Positions 1-8,969 of a DNA stretch of 64,000 bases are shown here, one piece after another. The DNA comes from JAOUEA01 sp963825635 (GTDB lineage Bacteria > Actinomycetota > UBA4738 > HRBIN12), in assembly GCA_963825635.1 (NCBI GenBank), contig CAWGTU010000004.1, positions 62,001-126,000 of the forward strand, given 5' to 3'. Both the position numbers and the translations under genes were made by a program. The notes beneath the pieces were generated by a model. It was not told where the DNA came from. It made no database searches and saw only the letters and a list, made by a program, of their open reading frames with translations. The first letter of the stretch is position 1. The number at the start of each line of letters is the position of its first letter.

Positions 1-2158
1 CGCTCGCTGCGACGCCGCCGGGGGGGTCCAGTGCTCGAACGCGCGCTGGTAGGTCTCGTTCGCCTCTGCGAACCGTAGCGACATATGCAACGCGAGCGCG
101 AGCTTGAACAGCACCAGGGCGATCTCCTGTCGCTCGCCGCGTCCGTCCAGCAGCGGTAGCAGCTCCCGGTAGTAGGCGATCGCCTCGTCGAGCGCGTAGT
201 CCTGACGGGCGCGGTCGCCCGCCACCGTGAGGTGCCGGATCGCCTTGTCCTCGTCATGAGCCCCGAGCCAGTGGTGGGCGAGCAGCCCGGCCACGTCGGC
301 CTCCCGCCCGGCGTGATGCTGCTCCAGCCACGTGGCCGCCTTGCGGTGCAGGCGGGATCGGTCGTCGCCGACGAGTGTGCGGTAGGCCGTCTCCTGGATC
401 AGTGCGTGCGTGAAGCGGTACTCCGGGTCGGGCCAGCGGCGCCCCTCGCGCACGAGGTCGACCCGCATCAGATCGGCCAGAGCGGCGCGGACGTCGTCAC
501 CGGTGGCGACCGCCTGCAACAGGGGCAGGCTGAAGGACCGTCCGATCACGGAGGCCGACACGACGGCCTCGTACGACGCCGGGGGGAGTCGGTCGATCCG
601 CGCGAGGATCACCTTCTCGACGGTGGGTGGCACGTGCAGGTCGACCGCGTGGTCGAACCGCCAACCGCCGTCGTCGGCGACGAGCGCGCCCGCATCGACC
701 ATCGATCGAACGAGCTCCTCGAGGAAGAACGGGTTCCCCTCGGCGGGGTCGAGGATCTGGCGTTCCACGTGGAGGGGCAGGGTGTCGCGCCCGACGAGCG
801 CGGTGAGGAGCTCGCGCCCAGCGTCGCCCGACAACGCCTCGAGCGCCACCTCATGGAACCGATGCGGCATCGTGCGGGCGACGTCTTCCTTGAGCCGCCA
901 GGCCGCGTGATCGCGTTCGGGGCGGAGCGTGCACACCACGAGCAGGGCGCCGGTTTCGGTGTCGGCGATCAACTCCTGCAGCAGCTGGATCGAGGTCGCG
1001 TCAGCCCAATGCAAGTCTTCGAGCGCGACAGCGACCGGGCCGTCCACCGCGAGCCTGCCGAGCGCCGCGCGGACGACCTCGAACGTGCGGTACTGCAACG
1101 CTTCGGGAGACAGCTCCTCGAGCCGCTCCGCCTCACCGGGCGCCGGCGTGAGTCCGAGGAGGGCGGCCAGATACGGCACGAGCTCGTCGGGATGCAGGCC
1201 CGTAAGGCGATCGACCTGGCGGCGGAGCCCGACACGCACCCGCAGCTCGGGCTCGTCGTCGCCGACTCCGAGCCACGATCGCAGCAGGTCGCGGAACGGC
1301 CAGTACGGGATCGAACCCCCGTAGCTCACGCACCGGCCTTCCAGCCACAGCGAGCGCCCGTGCTCGGGGGTCTCGGCGCCGAAGGCGCGGCGGAGCTCGT
1401 GCACCATGCGCGTCTTGCCGATGCCCGGCTCGCCGGTGACGAACACCACGCCGCCGGCACCAGCGGCGACCCCCTCGACCGCCGAGCGCAGGCGCTCGAG
1501 CTCGAGATCGCGTCCGATCATGCGGGGCGCCGCTCCGGGGTCGGTGCGGACGCTGCTGCCGCCGGCGACGCCCTCCGCTGTGAAGGCCGTCACGGGTTCC
1601 GACTTGCCCTTGAGCTCGAAGGCGCGGCCGGGGCTCCACGCGAATCGGTCGGCGACGGCCTGCTGCGTGGCCTGCCCGACGAGCACCGAACCGGGGTGAG
1701 CCTGCGACTGCAGGCGAGTCGCCACGACCACCGCAGCGCCCATCGCCCCGAACTCCACCCGATCACCGGCGCCGATCACGCCCGTGATCACCGGCCCGGT
1801 GTCGATGCCGACCCGAACGTTGAGGGCGTCGATGCCCCAGGCATCCGCGACCTCGCGCCCGAACGGAGCCGATGTCGTCGACGATGCGCAGACCCGCGCG
1901 GACCGCGCGCTCGGCGTCGTCCTCGTGCGCGCTCGGCGCACCGAACAGCGCGAGGACGCCGTCGCCGGCGAGATCCTTCACGGTGCCCCCGAACGCCTCG
2001 ACCGCCATGACCATGCGAGCGACGGCATCGCCGACCACGAGCTTGAGCTCCTCGGGGTCGAGCCGCTCACCGAGGGCCGTCGAGCCGACGAGGTCGGCGA
2101 AGAGGGCGGTGACGTCGCGGCGTTCGTCCCGGATGTCCACGCACGCATCCTGCGGCAC
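1..2158 (-). pseudogene. Class III adenylate/guanylate cyclase fused to AAA ATPase (frameshifted, C-terminus outside window)
   Basis: Read on the minus strand from a GTG at 2158, the first ~100 residues are a class III nucleotide cyclase domain: a metal-binding Asp lies in ALFADLVGST and a second in KDLAGDGVLALFG. After GLRIVDDI the frame is lost; one extra base near 1861-1866 restores a long frame that continues the cyclase (REVADAWGIDALNVRVGIDTG). It then runs through a Walker A loop (GEPGIGKT, about 1410-1430), EDLHWAD and a helical TPR-like region to the window edge. The order cyclase - AAA - TPR matches the intact paralogue at 48048-51467. The family makes a cyclic nucleotide and couples it to a STAND-type ATPase; its input is unknown. 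The gene begins 26 nt after the upstream TetR gene, same strand. Whether the frameshift is biological or an assembly error cannot be told here. Confidence 0.75.
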
Positions 2159-2184
2159 GAACGCCCACCCGGCAATCGGAGCGG

Positions 2185-2793
2185 TCAGTCGGTCGGGCGC
2201 AGCGCGGCGCGCACGAAGAGGAGCACCTCACGCTCTCGGCGGCGCAACGACGCCTGACCCGTGTCGGACCCGACCACGGCGTTCAGCACGCTCGCCTCGG
2301 TGAGCGAACCGACGACCGCCGTGTACAGCGTGAAGAGCAGCATCGCCGGATCCTGCTTGCGGATCTCACCTGCGTCCATGCCGTCCTGCAGGAACCCGAT
2401 CGCCCGTCGGCGCAAGGGGTCGAGCACATCGGCGAAGCGGTCGAATGCCGTCGGCCCGAGCCGGGCCGCCTCTCGCACGAACATCGGGAACTCGGGCCAC
2501 TCCGCGGCGAGGCCGAAGACCCCGTGGATCACCGCCTCGGCACGATCCCAGTAGTTCTCCTTGCCTTCGAGGGCGGCGGCGATCGTCGCGCCGAGGCGTT
2601 CCCCGGCGGCCACCAGGCACGCCTCGAGCAACGCCTCCTTGTTCGGGAAGTAGTACAGCAGCGTCTGCTTGCGCACGCCGACCGCGGTCGCGATGCTCTC
2701 GATGCTCGCGCCCTTGTAGCCGTCGCGGCCGAACTGGTGGATCGCCTCGGCGACGATCGTGGTGCGCCGTTGCTCACCGCCGGTGCGGGGCAC
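2185..2793 (-). CDS. TetR/AcrR-family transcriptional regulator
   Basis: 202 aa from a GTG start. Residues ~10-55 form the TetR N-terminal helix-turn-helix (AIHQFGRDGYKGASIESIA, then KQTLLYYFPNKEALLEA), followed by an all-helical ligand-binding domain of normal length. The gene starts 3 nt after the acyltransferase stop codon, so it is the fifth gene of the operon headed by the fatty-acyl reductase. The natural target is the perfect inverted repeat at 8937-8954 in that operon promoter, which would make it an autoregulator of the operon. In this family the ligand is often an acyl-CoA or a hydrophobic compound, which would suit the operon. Operator and ligand are inferred; family membership is clear. 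Confidence 0.9.
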   Translation of the reverse strand: MPRTGGEQRRTTIVAEAIHQFGRDGYKGASIESIATAVGVRKQTLLYYFPNKEALLEACLVAAGERLGATIAAALEGKENYWDRAEAVIHGVFGLAAEWPEFPMFVREAARLGPTAFDRFADVLDPLRRRAIGFLQDGMDAGEIRKQDPAMLLFTLYTAVVGSLTEASVLNAVVGSDTGQASLRRREREVLLFVRAALRPTD

Positions 2794-2796
2794 GCG

Positions 2797-3705
2797 CTAC
2801 TCCCAGGTCTTCCGGCTGCCGCGACGCTCGATCGGGCGGGTCCCTTCCCAGCGCTTCAACCACTCGGGGCCGCTCGGGCCGTACGGGGGCGGCGTCTCAC
2901 CACGCTCCGCGCGCTGCAGCGCCTCCCACCACGTGGTGCGGTCCTCGTCGAGCAGCTCGGCCACCGCCTGGGTCATGCGAGCCGTGAACGCCTGGTGCGT
3001 CTCGCCTTCCTCCGGGAACAGCGGGGCTCCGATGCGCACCCGCACCGGCGGACGTCCCGCGCGCGGCCACCAGCGGCCCTTCGGCATCGCCTGGTACGCC
3101 CCCCGGATGCCGATCGGCACCGCGCCGACCCCCGCCTCGATGCACAACCGCGCCGTGCCGTGACGGAACCGCTTCGCATGCCCGTCCGGCGAGCGCGTGC
3201 CTTCGGGGAAGACCACGAGGCTCCACCCATCGTCGAGCAGCTCGCGCGCCTTCGTGACGGCGTTGCGAGCGCCGCGCGAGCGGTCGATCGGGAACGCCCC
3301 ATAGGTGAGCGCCGTGAAGGCGGCGCGCCACCACACGTCGAAGAAGTAGTCGCGAGCCGCGCCCACCGCGGTCTTCTCCTGCCATCGCTCGGGGAGGGCT
3401 GTCATGATGATCGTCGCGTCGAGGTGGCTCGAGTGGTTCGAGAAGAAGATCACCCCGCCGTCCAGCGCCTGCAGGTGCTCCAGGCCGTAGACACGCAGCG
3501 CCACCTGGCTGCGCAGCAGCGGACCGAGACCCACGTTCAGGATCACGAGCCGGGTGGCCGTGCCGGTCCCCGTGCGGGCCCAGTCGGTCGGGAAGATCGG
3601 GTCCTCGCGCGGGGGGGTGTGCGGCTCAGCGCTGCGCGGCACCATCGGACGACGACCCCAACGGAACCCCTCCGCCATCGTCTTCAGCTCGCCGCGCAGA
3701 CCCAT
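2797..3705 (-). CDS. 1-acyl-glycerol-3-phosphate acyltransferase-like (PlsC family)
   Basis: 302 aa, ATG preceded by a GGGGAGG ribosome site. The PlsC acyltransferase signature is present: catalytic HX4D in NHSSHLD (about residue 90) and the phosphate-binding FPEGTRS (about residue 165). A hydrophobic segment near residues 50-70 probably anchors it to the inner face of the membrane. Members transfer an acyl group from acyl-CoA or acyl-ACP to lysophosphatidate or a related alcohol. It sits between a LarA-like gene (43 nt upstream) and the TetR gene, in an operon with an acyl reductase and a phosphatase domain. It may therefore acylate a special alcohol rather than serve general phospholipid synthesis; that specificity is inference. 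Confidence 0.88.
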   Translation of the reverse strand: MGLRGELKTMAEGFRWGRRPMVPRSAEPHTPPREDPIFPTDWARTGTGTATRLVILNVGLGPLLRSQVALRVYGLEHLQALDGGVIFFSNHSSHLDATIIMTALPERWQEKTAVGAARDYFFDVWWRAAFTALTYGAFPIDRSRGARNAVTKARELLDDGWSLVVFPEGTRSPDGHAKRFRHGTARLCIEAGVGAVPIGIRGAYQAMPKGRWWPRAGRPPVRVRIGAPLFPEEGETHQAFTARMTQAVAELLDEDRTTWWEALQRAERGETPPPYGPSGPEWLKRWEGTRPIERRGSRKTWE

Positions 3706-3748
3706 GCGCCTCCCCTTCCGTGCTCGAGCGCGCGCATCGCCCGGCCCC

Positions 3749-5338
3749 TCACCGCACGTCCGCGATCATCACGGGCGGCGCGTGGAAGTACGTCATCGTC
3801 GGCGACGGCCCCACCGTGTCCTTGGCCATCTCGAGGGCGTCACGCATCGAGTCGGCGCGCCGGTACCCGAGGCGCGCGACGCTCGACGGGTTCCCGCCCA
3901 CGAAGATCACGTCGCCGGCGTGGTCACGGCCGTGCGCGCCCCAGTACCACATGTAGAACGGGTGCACGCCGTGGTAGGCGTTGCTCGTCCGGTACAGGTG
4001 CACGTACCAGGGGTCGGTGGCGTAGCGCTCCTCGAACTTCGACTCGATCGTCTTCGGATCGGTGGTCTCTGCGAGGACTTCCTCGAAGAAGTCGATGTAG
4101 CTCGGGTGGTGGATCGAGTGGAACTCCCACGGCACGGGGTGGTGCAGGATGATCACGCCGCCCTGCTTCACGAGCGGCTTGTTGCGGTACATGTTGAACA
4201 GGTAGCCGAGCCCGAGACAGTGCACGAGGATCGGGTTCAGGATCGAGTTCACGTTGTACGGCCCCAGGTAGGGCACCCCCATGATCAGCACGTCGGCTTG
4301 ACCCTGCACCTCGACGAGCTGCTGGCGATGCAGGTTCGCGAGGGTGCGCTCGTGCACCGCCTCGACCTCGCCGGCGTTCACGCCCGTGAGCTTGTACGGC
4401 GCTTCGATCCGACGGAAGAACTCGCGGCGAACGCGCGGCGGGGCCATGTCGTTGGCCTTCTTCGCGGCCATCATCAGCCCCTGGTCCGACGCGCTCCACT
4501 CCCACTCGCGCTTGTTGAGGAAGCCGAGGTTGGACGGGAACGTGTCGGAGTTCACCGTGGTCTCGATCTGGAAGACCTTGACCCCCGCGTCCTTCAGCAC
4601 CCGTCCCATGCGGTTCACCGAGTCGTTGATCGCGCTGTGGCCCTCACGAGGATCCATGTACGACTTCGAGTGCAACATCGTGTGCACGTTGTGGTGATGC
4701 TTCAGGCTCTTGTACCCGGCGAGACCCACGGCGACGGACTTGTGGCCCCCGTCCATCGCCACCAGGTTGATGTTCACGTAGACGATCAGATCGCTCTCGG
4801 CGGCGCGCGCGGAGATCTCGACGTCCTCCCCTTCGTCGGTCATGCCGATATGGGTGAGACCGTGAGGGTCCTCGGCGTCGAAGTTCTTCAGGCGCTCCGG
4901 GTAGAACGAGCGATACACCCGCTCACCGACGGCTCGGCGGATCTCCGCTGCGGTCATGCGTCGGTGCAACGCGGTCGCGATGATCAGCTCGACGTCCTCG
5001 ACACCCCTGCGGGCGGCGAGCTCGATCACGTGCTCGAGGATCGGTTGGCGGATGTCGGGCGTGCGCATCGGAGGCAACGGGATCGAGATGTCGTCGATCG
5101 CGATCGTGAGCTTCATGCCCGAGAAGAGCAGCTCGGGAAGCGGCTTCGAGTCTCCGACGGGGTTCAGCAGCGCGTGACGCACGGCGGCCGGCACGTCGCG
5201 AACCCCGGGAAGCGGATCAGGTGGATAGACGACTCGTGTCCCCAGCGGGAACTTCTGCATGCGGTAGCCCTCGCCCTCGTGCACGAGCAGCGGGGGGGTC
5301 CGCTCGTCCACCTGCAGCACGAATCCGGGTCTGGGCAT
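3749..5338 (-). CDS. LarA-like protein (lactate racemase N-domain, DUF2088), possible nickel-pincer racemase/epimerase
   Basis: 529 aa, longer than typical LarA (~420-430 aa). Landmarks: D82-D83 in IDDISIPLPP at the place of the LarA DxTRP motif; H125 in ATALHRRMT, equivalent to the LarA HR motif; and H199, K200, K210 and H214-H216 in a Gly/Lys/His-rich stretch where LarA binds its nickel-pincer cofactor. The Arg of DxTRP is replaced by Ile, suggesting a substrate other than lactate. LarA homologues racemise or epimerise 2-hydroxy acids using a cofactor made by LarB, LarC and LarE; none of those genes is in this window. The gene lies 12 nt after the alcohol dehydrogenase and 43 nt before plsC, so it is probably an enzyme acting on an acyl or hydroxy-acyl intermediate. 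Family is well supported; reaction is not. Confidence 0.8.
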   Translation of the reverse strand: MPRPGFVLQVDERTPPLLVHEGEGYRMQKFPLGTRVVYPPDPLPGVRDVPAAVRHALLNPVGDSKPLPELLFSGMKLTIAIDDISIPLPPMRTPDIRQPILEHVIELAARRGVEDVELIIATALHRRMTAAEIRRAVGERVYRSFYPERLKNFDAEDPHGLTHIGMTDEGEDVEISARAAESDLIVYVNINLVAMDGGHKSVAVGLAGYKSLKHHHNVHTMLHSKSYMDPREGHSAINDSVNRMGRVLKDAGVKVFQIETTVNSDTFPSNLGFLNKREWEWSASDQGLMMAAKKANDMAPPRVRREFFRRIEAPYKLTGVNAGEVEAVHERTLANLHRQQLVEVQGQADVLIMGVPYLGPYNVNSILNPILVHCLGLGYLFNMYRNKPLVKQGGVIILHHPVPWEFHSIHHPSYIDFFEEVLAETTDPKTIESKFEERYATDPWYVHLYRTSNAYHGVHPFYMWYWGAHGRDHAGDVIFVGGNPSSVARLGYRRADSMRDALEMAKDTVGPSPTMTYFHAPPVMIADVR

Positions 5339-5350
5339 CTCGGTCGTCTC

Positions 5351-6601
5351 CTAGGTCGTGGGATCGGTCGCGGCCGGGGCCGCATGGGAACTCTCTTGCG
5401 GCGCGAAAGCCACCTTGAACGTGCCGAGCCGGCCGGCCGACATCGCGTGATCGATCGCGTCGCGCCACCGCGCGAGCGGATAGGTCGCACCGACCATCGG
5501 CGCGAGCATCGGCCCGATCTGACTGGCCAGCTCGAGCGCGAGGGCGAACGAGTGGCGACGGCCGCCCTCGGTGTCCTCCATGCCGGTGGTGTAGGCGCCC
5601 ACCAGCTCGAGCTCGCGGAACCACAGCGGCGTGAGGTCGGCGCCGCCCGCGGGGATGCCGCTCACGACGACCCGCCCCCCCGCCTTCGTGGTCCGCAGTG
5701 CCATGTCGAGCGCACGTTTCGAACCGGTGCACTCGAACACCACGTCGGCGCCGCCGAGCAGGAACTCCTGGCCGCGTTCGGGCTTCAGCTTCACGGCGTG
5801 CCCGACACGGCGCACCGCTTTCAGCGCGTGCTCCGGGCGCACGACCTCGTCGGCGCCGGCCATCTTCGCGGCCGCTCGCTGCGCCGTGTGCTTCGCGGCC
5901 ACGATCACGCGACCCGGTTGCGCGAACCGGCGGAGCGCGACCTGCGTGAGCAGGCCGACCGTGCCCGAACCGATCACGAGCACGTCGGCGCCCTCGGGGA
6001 CGCGAGCGCGGAACACCGAGTGGATCGCGGTTGCGAGCGGCTCGATCAAGACCGCCACGCGGTCGTCGACGCCGTCGGGCACGGCCCACAGCTGCGACCT
6101 GTGGGCGAGCATCATGCGGCTCCATCCGCCACCGGTGCTCGCGCAGAACCCCGTCTGCAAGCCGGGCTTCAAGGAACCGACCGTCACGCGGTCGCACCGT
6201 CCGTACTCCCCTGCGGCGCAGTGCTCGCAGAGCTCGGCCTGATCGCGGGCCGCGCACCCGAGCACGGACGACAAGGTCACCCGCTGCCCCGCCGCGTGAT
6301 CGCCGCAGTCGTCGAGCAGCTCGCCCACGACCTCGTGCCCCGGCACGAACGGCATCGAGACGAGCGGTGAGAAGTAGAACGACGACTCGCCGGCGATCGT
6401 GGACAGGTCGCTGCCGCAGATGCCGGTCAACGTCGGCTTCAGGCGCGCCCACCCGTCACCCCGCGCTTCCGGATCGGGCTGGGTCACGAGGCGGAGCGGC
6501 GCGAGTGGCCCGCCGGCCACCAGCCCCGGCACGCGACGCCCGGCGACCTTGGATCCGACGTAGCGCGGCATCGATCGGAAGTACTCGAGCGCGAGGGCCA
6601 T
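5351..6601 (-). CDS. Zinc-dependent medium-chain alcohol dehydrogenase
   Basis: 416 aa. The MDR fold is clear: catalytic zinc ligands in GICGSD and PGHEVVGE, a structural-zinc Cys cluster in LCEHCAAGEYGRC (a first Cys lies at CAARDQAE, giving an enlarged loop), and a Rossmann dinucleotide site VIGSGTVG near residue 210. It resembles threonine/sorbitol dehydrogenase-like MDR proteins with a long N-terminal extension. It interconverts an alcohol and an aldehyde or ketone using NAD(P). It starts 17 nt after the fatty-acyl-reductase fusion and ends 12 nt before the LarA-like gene, so it probably acts on the product of the reductase. Substrate unknown. Confidence 0.85.
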   Translation of the reverse strand: MALALEYFRSMPRYVGSKVAGRRVPGLVAGGPLAPLRLVTQPDPEARGDGWARLKPTLTGICGSDLSTIAGESSFYFSPLVSMPFVPGHEVVGELLDDCGDHAAGQRVTLSSVLGCAARDQAELCEHCAAGEYGRCDRVTVGSLKPGLQTGFCASTGGGWSRMMLAHRSQLWAVPDGVDDRVAVLIEPLATAIHSVFRARVPEGADVLVIGSGTVGLLTQVALRRFAQPGRVIVAAKHTAQRAAAKMAGADEVVRPEHALKAVRRVGHAVKLKPERGQEFLLGGADVVFECTGSKRALDMALRTTKAGGRVVVSGIPAGGADLTPLWFRELELVGAYTTGMEDTEGGRRHSFALALELASQIGPMLAPMVGATYPLARWRDAIDHAMSAGRLGTFKVAFAPQESSHAAPAATDPTT

Positions 6602-6618
6602 CTATCGCCTCACCGCCC

Positions 6619-8919
6619 TCACGTGCGCACCGCCGGCCTGGGGAAGCGCACCCGCGGCATGCCCTTGGTCATGCCCCATTCCTCGATCGGCCAGCGGCGG
6701 CGGCGCGCGTACCGATAGAGCGACGCGTCGGGCGAGACCGCCACCGGGTTGCCCACCGCCCGCAGCAGGGGCAGGTCGGAGTACGAGTCGGCGTATGCGT
6801 AGGAGTGCTTCAGCTCGATGCCTTCCAGCAGGGCGTACCGACGCAGCCACGCGGCGCGCGCCTCGCCCACCAGCGGCGGGGCCGACATGAATCCCGTGTA
6901 CCGGCCGTCACGTTCCTCGAGCTCGGCGCCGATCACCACGTCGAACAGCGGTGAGAGCGGTCGCACGAACGCATCGGCGGCTGCGGTGATCAAGATCGTG
7001 CGGTGCCCGGCGGCGCGGTGCTCCCGGATGCGCCGGATCGCCGCCGCGCTCGCCTTCTGCAACATGAACTCGGCGACGTGGCTCGCGACGAGTCGGTCGA
7101 TGCCCTCGACGCTCGCACCCTCGTACCGCCGGAAGAACGAGCGCAGGAAGTCGCCGCGATCGCGCCGGTCGATCTGCAGGTAGCCGGGGATACGGCCGAA
7201 CACGCTCGCGAGCTCACGCGGCCACTCCTCGGGGGTGAGGTCGGCCATGCGGGCCCACACGTAGCTCTCGACCACGTTCGACGAGATGATCGTGCCCTCC
7301 ATGTCGAACAGCGCGAGCACGGGCTCCTCACGCTCGCGGATCCTCACGCTGGGTCGCTCGCGGTCGCGCTTCGAGAGCTCCCGCAGCGATTGGGTCACGG
7401 CCGGCGAGTGCACGTCCTGCAGGTAGTACTTCCAGTCGACCATCGCCGCGTCGAACGGGAACCTCGCCTTGTCCTCGGCGCTCAGCGATTCGAAGAGCGC
7501 GAGCGTGCGGTCGTCGGTGTAGACGACCTCGGTCTCGGTGTACATGCCATAGAGGTCGCTGTAGCGCTTCACGAAGTCGACCCGCGCCTTGTCGCGGTCG
7601 ACACGACGAACGGCGTCGCGCATCGCCTTCGACTTCGGCAGGTGGGTCACGACTTGCTCCGCGATGTCGGTGAGACGCTCGGCCCGGCGCAGCATGCGTT
7701 CCACGGTGAGGTTGCCCGGGAAGTCCCACTCGGGAACCTTGTGCTCGCCTCGGCCGCGCTCGGGCAAGGGATGCTCCTCGAAGTAGGCGCGGATCCATTC
7801 GTACAGCTCGAAGAACCGCAGCGGGTTGCGCGAGCCCGAGCTCACGTTGTAGTGATGCACCTCGCCGGCCGGCGGCGGACTCGCCGCGACGGCGAGCAAC
7901 GCGTTCACGACGAAGTCGACCGGGATGATGTCGATGATGCCCTCGGGGATGCCGGGGAACTCGGGGATCTGCCCCAGCCCGTACGCCCGGATGATCGGGT
8001 CGGCCATCTTGAACCCGTCGATCCACCCCGGGAACGGGTGGGTGTAGGCCGACTCGATGATCGACGGGCGCACGATGCTGAGCGGAAGGTTCGCCTCGGC
8101 GGCGAGCTCTTCGACCGCGCGCTCGCCCATCGCCTTCGTGAACGTGTAGACGTCAGGCCACCCGAGCGAGCGGGCGCGGGTGCGTCCGTACTCGACGAGT
8201 CGTTTCGTCACCCACTTCTGACGGCGTTCCTCGGCGTCGTCGGCGACGGTCGTGGGCCCGGCGCGAGAGTGCTCGTCACGGGCGAGATCCATGAACGCGT
8301 TCAACATCTCGGGCTTGCGGCTGGCCGCCTCCACGTCCTTGCGAGCGGCCATCGCCAGCTCGAGCTCGAGCATGTAGTCGACCCGATGCTCGAGCGGTCC
8401 CTCGGGGATCACGCCCTTCTGCACCCCGGCGACATACGCGGTCGAGATGTGCACCAGGGCCGGGGTCGAACCGCTCGCGATCACCCCGCTGTAGAGGTTC
8501 ATCGCCCCCTGCAGGTTCGTCATGAACCCCTCGTCGATCGGGGGATCGAAGCTGACCGTCGCCGCGGAGTGCATCGCGACATCGATGCCGGCGGGCACAC
8601 TGGGTTGACCTCGCCCGAAGTCGCCGTCGATCACCTCGACGCGCTCGTCCAGCATCTCCGTGAGGCCCACCTCGCCCACACGCTCGCGCAACCCGTCGAA
8701 CGCGGGCTTGCGGAAGAGGTACTCGACACGCTCACGGCTCGTGGCGCCGGTCTGGCTCCGCACCAGCAGGACCACGCGGGTCTTGGGGAAGTCCGCCAGG
8801 AGGCGTTCGAAGACGACCTGCGCGAGGAAGCCGGTCACCCCGGTGAGCAACATCGTCTTGCCCGACAAGGCTTCGACGATCGAGGACGACGCGGGCGGGC
8901 GGGCCCCGCTCTCTACCAT
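6619..8919 (-). CDS. Fatty acyl-CoA reductase (SDR/thioester-reductase type) fused to HAD-IB phosphatase domain
   Basis: 766 aa, two enzymes in one chain. Residues ~20-370 are an extended SDR of the male-sterility/fatty-acyl-reductase type: nucleotide motif TGVTGFLA, the HSAATVSF segment, and the active-site YTFTK. Residues ~370-520 resemble the FAR C-terminal helical region. From ~530 a HAD-IB hydrolase begins, with motif I F-D539-M-E541-G-T, ITAAADAFV as motif II and AYADSYSDLPLL as motif IV. The usual DxD is DxE, so the general acid/base is changed. The first domain reduces an acyl thioester to aldehyde or alcohol; the second would remove a phosphate. First gene of the 8919-2185 operon. 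The ATG lies 7 nt after a -10-like CATAAT, so the transcript is probably leaderless. Confidence 0.85.
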   Translation of the reverse strand: MVESGARPPASSSIVEALSGKTMLLTGVTGFLAQVVFERLLADFPKTRVVLLVRSQTGATSRERVEYLFRKPAFDGLRERVGEVGLTEMLDERVEVIDGDFGRGQPSVPAGIDVAMHSAATVSFDPPIDEGFMTNLQGAMNLYSGVIASGSTPALVHISTAYVAGVQKGVIPEGPLEHRVDYMLELELAMAARKDVEAASRKPEMLNAFMDLARDEHSRAGPTTVADDAEERRQKWVTKRLVEYGRTRARSLGWPDVYTFTKAMGERAVEELAAEANLPLSIVRPSIIESAYTHPFPGWIDGFKMADPIIRAYGLGQIPEFPGIPEGIIDIIPVDFVVNALLAVAASPPPAGEVHHYNVSSGSRNPLRFFELYEWIRAYFEEHPLPERGRGEHKVPEWDFPGNLTVERMLRRAERLTDIAEQVVTHLPKSKAMRDAVRRVDRDKARVDFVKRYSDLYGMYTETEVVYTDDRTLALFESLSAEDKARFPFDAAMVDWKYYLQDVHSPAVTQSLRELSKRDRERPSVRIREREEPVLALFDMEGTIISSNVVESYVWARMADLTPEEWPRELASVFGRIPGYLQIDRRDRGDFLRSFFRRYEGASVEGIDRLVASHVAEFMLQKASAAAIRRIREHRAAGHRTILITAAADAFVRPLSPLFDVVIGAELEERDGRYTGFMSAPPLVGEARAAWLRRYALLEGIELKHSYAYADSYSDLPLLRAVGNPVAVSPDASLYRYARRRRWPIEEWGMTKGMPRVRFPRPAVRT

Positions 8920-8926
8920 GCGGCAG

Positions 8927-8956
8927 ATTATGCCTCGTCTACCGGTCGGTAGACAA
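8927..8956 (-). promoter_or_regulatory. Promoter of the reductase operon with overlapping TetR-type palindrome
   Basis: On the minus strand there is a -35-like TTGTCT (8956-8951), an 18-nt spacer and a -10-like CATAAT (8932-8927), followed by 7 nt and the ATG at 8919. The perfect inverted repeat GTCTACC-GACC-GGTAGAC (8937-8954) covers the end of the -35 and most of the spacer, where a bound repressor would block RNA polymerase. Its size and symmetry are typical of TetR operators, and the operon encodes a TetR protein at 2185-2793. Pairing of the two is inferred. Confidence 0.7.
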
Positions 8957-8969
8957 ATCGGTGGTCAGA

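Noticed and set aside
3554..6370. Very long plus-strand open frame (938 codons) opposite the LarA-like and ADH genes
   Set aside because: It mirrors real minus-strand genes; its translation is low-complexity Arg/His/Val-rich and matches no family. Such antisense frames are a by-product of high GC.
7003..8952. Long plus-strand open frame opposite the FAR-HAD gene
   Set aside because: Antisense shadow; the minus strand carries complete, recognisable SDR and HAD motifs.
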